7,226 bases of DNA. Source: Flavobacteriaceae bacterium UBA7433. GTDB lineage: Bacteria > Bacteroidota > Bacteroidia > Flavobacteriales > Flavobacteriaceae. The translations under genes and the position numbers were made by a program. Location: NCBI GenBank assembly GCA_002477565.1, contig DLQL01000101.1, positions 1-7,226 of the forward strand, in the 5' to 3' direction. Numbering within the stretch: position 1 is the stretch's first letter; every line of letters starts with the position of its first letter. Shown in pieces: positions 5,667 to 7,226 of the stretch. A model generated the notes under the pieces. That model did not search any database and was not told the DNA's origin. It was given only the letters and a program-made list of their open reading frames with translations.

Positions 5667-6374
5667 CTAGTAGTCAACCGAACCCCCTTCTTGGAGCTGG
5701 GCGATAAAGGCATCTACAGACATTGCATTTGCAACAGAAAAGTCCCCAATTTTAGTCCGTCTCAAAGCAGAGAGGTGAGCGCCCGACTGCAATGCTTTTC
5801 CAAAGTCATAGGCCAATGAACGAATGTAAGTTCCTTTGCTGCACACTACCCTAAAAGCAATATTTGGAAGGTTTATATCGGTAATTTCAAAGGTAGAAAT
5901 GGTGACTTTCCGAGAAGGAACTTCAACCTTTTCTCCCGCTCTGGCCAATTCATAGAGTCTTTTTCCTTCTTTTTTCAAGGCCGAAAAAATGGGCGGTTTT
6001 TGCGCAATTTCACCTGTAAATTTTCGAGTTGTTTCTAAAATCAACTCCGGAGTCAAATGTGCTGTAGGGAAGTGCTGGTCTACTTCCGACTCCAAATCAT
6101 ACGTCGGTGTAGTTCCACCAACCCTAATGATGCCCGTGTATTCTTTTTCCTGCGCTTGGTATTGATCAATCTGCTTGGTCAACTTCCCAACACAAAGAAT
6201 CAAAAGGCCTGTTGCGAGGGGGTCCAAGGTTCCCGCATGGCCGACTTTTATTTTTTTGAGTGCGTAACGCTGCCTGATTTCCCAACGAATTTTGTTGACT
6301 ACCTGAAAAGAGGTCCAAGTCAAAGGTTTGTCGATCAGGACGAGTTGTCCGTTTTTGTAATCTTCCGCTGTCAT
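5667..6374 (-). CDS. truB: tRNA pseudouridine(55) synthase TruB
   Basis: TruB converts U55 to pseudouridine in the T-loop of tRNAs. The 235-residue protein opens with 'LVLIDKPLTWTSFQVVNKIR' (11-30), the TruB motif I. Motif II, 'GHAGTLDPLATGLL' (45-58), carries the catalytic aspartate D51. Tyr79 in 'KEYTGIIRVGG' corresponds to the active-site tyrosine. 'QKPPIFSALKKEGKRLYELAR' positions (125-145) match the conserved 'Q.PP.fSA.K..G.r.Ye.AR' block, and 'SKGTYIRSLAYDFG' (179-192) supplies the conserved Arg184. It ends soon after 'LRRTKIGDFSV', so it lacks the C-terminal PUA-type domain of the 314-residue E. coli enzyme; short forms are usual in Bacteroidota. Its ATG follows the uppP stop with no gap (TAAATG), which suggests cotranscription and translational coupling. 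No hairpin terminator is evident after its TAG stop. Confidence 0.97.
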   Translation of the reverse strand: MTAEDYKNGQLVLIDKPLTWTSFQVVNKIRWEIRQRYALKKIKVGHAGTLDPLATGLLILCVGKLTKQIDQYQAQEKEYTGIIRVGGTTPTYDLESEVDQHFPTAHLTPELILETTRKFTGEIAQKPPIFSALKKEGKRLYELARAGEKVEVPSRKVTISTFEITDINLPNIAFRVVCSKGTYIRSLAYDFGKALQSGAHLSALRRTKIGDFSVANAMSVDAFIAQLQEGGSVDY

Positions 6375-7169
6375 TTAATTTCCCAATACAGATAAGATGG
6401 CCACAATTCCTACGAGGGCACAATAGATTGAAAAGTAATACAGCTTGCTCATTTTTACCAAGGAAAGCATCCATTTACAGGCCAACAAGCCTGAGAAAAA
6501 GGCGGCTAAAAATCCTGCAACTGTAGGAATCATTTGAGAGCTCTCAATGAGCAATTCCCCTCCCAAAACATCTTTGGCAATTTTACCAAAAATCAAAGGC
6601 ACCACCATCAAAAAAGAAAAACGCGCGGCTTTGACCCGATCTATTTTTAGAAGTACCGAAGTCGAAATGGTTGCACCAGACCTTGAAATTCCGGGAAGCA
6701 TTGCAATTGCTTGTGCAATTCCAACGACCAAAGCATTGCCATAGCTGACTTCTTTGGCTGTCGTTTTGGCCTTGTCAGCCATCAACAACAGCAAGGCTGT
6801 CACCAACAACATGGCGCCTACCAAAACTACCTGACCGCCAAAAAAGGATTCCAATTGTTCCTCAAACAACAAACCAATGATGACAGCTGGCACCATAGAA
6901 ATGAGGATCTTCAAAGAAAACTGAAATTCTTCATTCCATTGAAATTGAAACAAGCCCTTGAAAATTTGCGCAACTTCTTTTCGAAAAACAAGCAAGGTGC
7001 TCAAGGCTGTAGCAAAGTGCAATACCACCGTAAAAGTCAAACTCTCTTTGGGCACTGTTTCATCTCCCATCAGTACTTTAACCAATTCTAAGTGTCCGCT
7101 TGAAGAGACGGGTAAGAATTCTGTCAATCCTTGAATGATTCCTAAAATAATAGCTTCTAAATAAGTCAT
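6375..7169 (-). CDS. uppP: Undecaprenyl-diphosphate phosphatase UppP (BacA)
   Basis: This integral membrane enzyme dephosphorylates undecaprenyl diphosphate to the monophosphate carrier lipid used for peptidoglycan and surface glycan assembly; extra copies confer bacitracin resistance in other bacteria. The 264-residue protein is almost entirely hydrophobic helices, at the family's usual length of about 265-275. Motif 1 is 'GIIQGLTEFLPVSSSGHLEL' (10-29), with the catalytic-region Glu17 and His26. Gln13 stands where E. coli has a first Glu, a common variant. Motif 2 is 'LPGISRSGATIS' (158-169), with the conserved Arg163. The ATG at 7169 gives the typical N-terminus 'MTYLEAIILGIIQGL'. The frame remains open upstream to the window edge, but no better start is seen there. 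It is the first complete gene of the uppP-truB operon. Confidence 0.97.
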   Translation of the reverse strand: MTYLEAIILGIIQGLTEFLPVSSSGHLELVKVLMGDETVPKESLTFTVVLHFATALSTLLVFRKEVAQIFKGLFQFQWNEEFQFSLKILISMVPAVIIGLLFEEQLESFFGGQVVLVGAMLLVTALLLLMADKAKTTAKEVSYGNALVVGIAQAIAMLPGISRSGATISTSVLLKIDRVKAARFSFLMVVPLIFGKIAKDVLGGELLIESSQMIPTVAGFLAAFFSGLLACKWMLSLVKMSKLYYFSIYCALVGIVAILSVLGN

Positions 7170-7195
7170 GTCGTTATTTTGGGGGCTGATGCTTC

Positions 7196-7226
7196 TCAGC
7201 GGTTGTAAAAAAATATGTAGTAAACG
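7196..7226 (-). CDS. Possible 3' end of a small membrane protein upstream of uppP (DUF3098-like), truncated by window edge
   Basis: On the minus strand one frame entering from the right edge reads VYYIFFYNR and ends at TGA 7196-7198, 26 bases before the uppP ATG. From memory, many flavobacteria carry a small two-helix DUF3098 protein, after ftsX, directly upstream of uppP, and its C-terminus has a similar aromatic 'Y.IF' tail. Only nine residues are visible, so this rests on gene-order knowledge and is weak. Confidence 0.25.
   Translation of the reverse strand, partial: VYYIFFYNR

Noticed and set aside
5640..5670. Possible bidirectional terminator between the convergent 160-residue protein gene and truB
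   Set aside because: No inverted repeat followed by a T run could be found on either strand in this short gap.
6711..7091. Plus-strand open frame of 126 codons opposite uppP
   Set aside because: It is rich in Gln and His and lacks any domain, as expected for the antisense of a hydrophobic membrane protein gene.

Overview
The window looks like chromosomal DNA of a member of the Bacteroidota, most likely class Flavobacteriia. Three signs point there: the protein families and their sequence style, the TAnnTTTG promoter motif ahead of three genes, and the absence of strong Shine-Dalgarno sequences before start codons. This is inferred from reading the sequence; no database search was made. Seven protein genes are supported, one of them cut by the left edge, plus a doubtful 31-base gene tail at the right edge. 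I found no tRNA, rRNA, CRISPR array, insertion sequence or phage gene.

Left part (1-3840, + strand): the 3' end of an RND efflux periplasmic adaptor gene is followed 9 bases later by a large RND inner-membrane permease (1158 codons). A strong intrinsic terminator closes this efflux operon. The outer-membrane channel gene is not in the window and probably lies to the left. The permease has TM4 Asp-Asn and TM10 Asn-Asn in place of the AcrB Asp-Asp and Lys, and two extra hydrophobic helices between TM6 and TM7.

Middle part (3841-5653): recX (+) has a promoter motif almost touching its ATG. A small lipoprotein of unknown function (-) is convergent with recX, and their 3' ends overlap by 32 bases. 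A divergent gene (+) encodes a 160-residue protein of a flavobacterial family often labelled ABC transporter ATPase, although it has no P-loop. The lipoprotein and the 160-residue protein are transcribed away from each other, each with its own TAnnTTTG motif.

Right part (5667-7226, - strand): uppP (undecaprenyl-diphosphate phosphatase) is followed with no gap by truB (tRNA pseudouridine-55 synthase), so they form an operon. A short open frame at the right edge may be the end of the small membrane protein that often precedes uppP in flavobacteria.

This is mostly core housekeeping DNA next to an efflux operon. I see no clear undescribed multi-gene system. The points worth a second look are the altered proton-relay residues and extra helices of the permease, the near-leaderless promoter of recX, the overlapping 3' ends of recX and the lipoprotein gene, and the two uncharacterised conserved-looking proteins.
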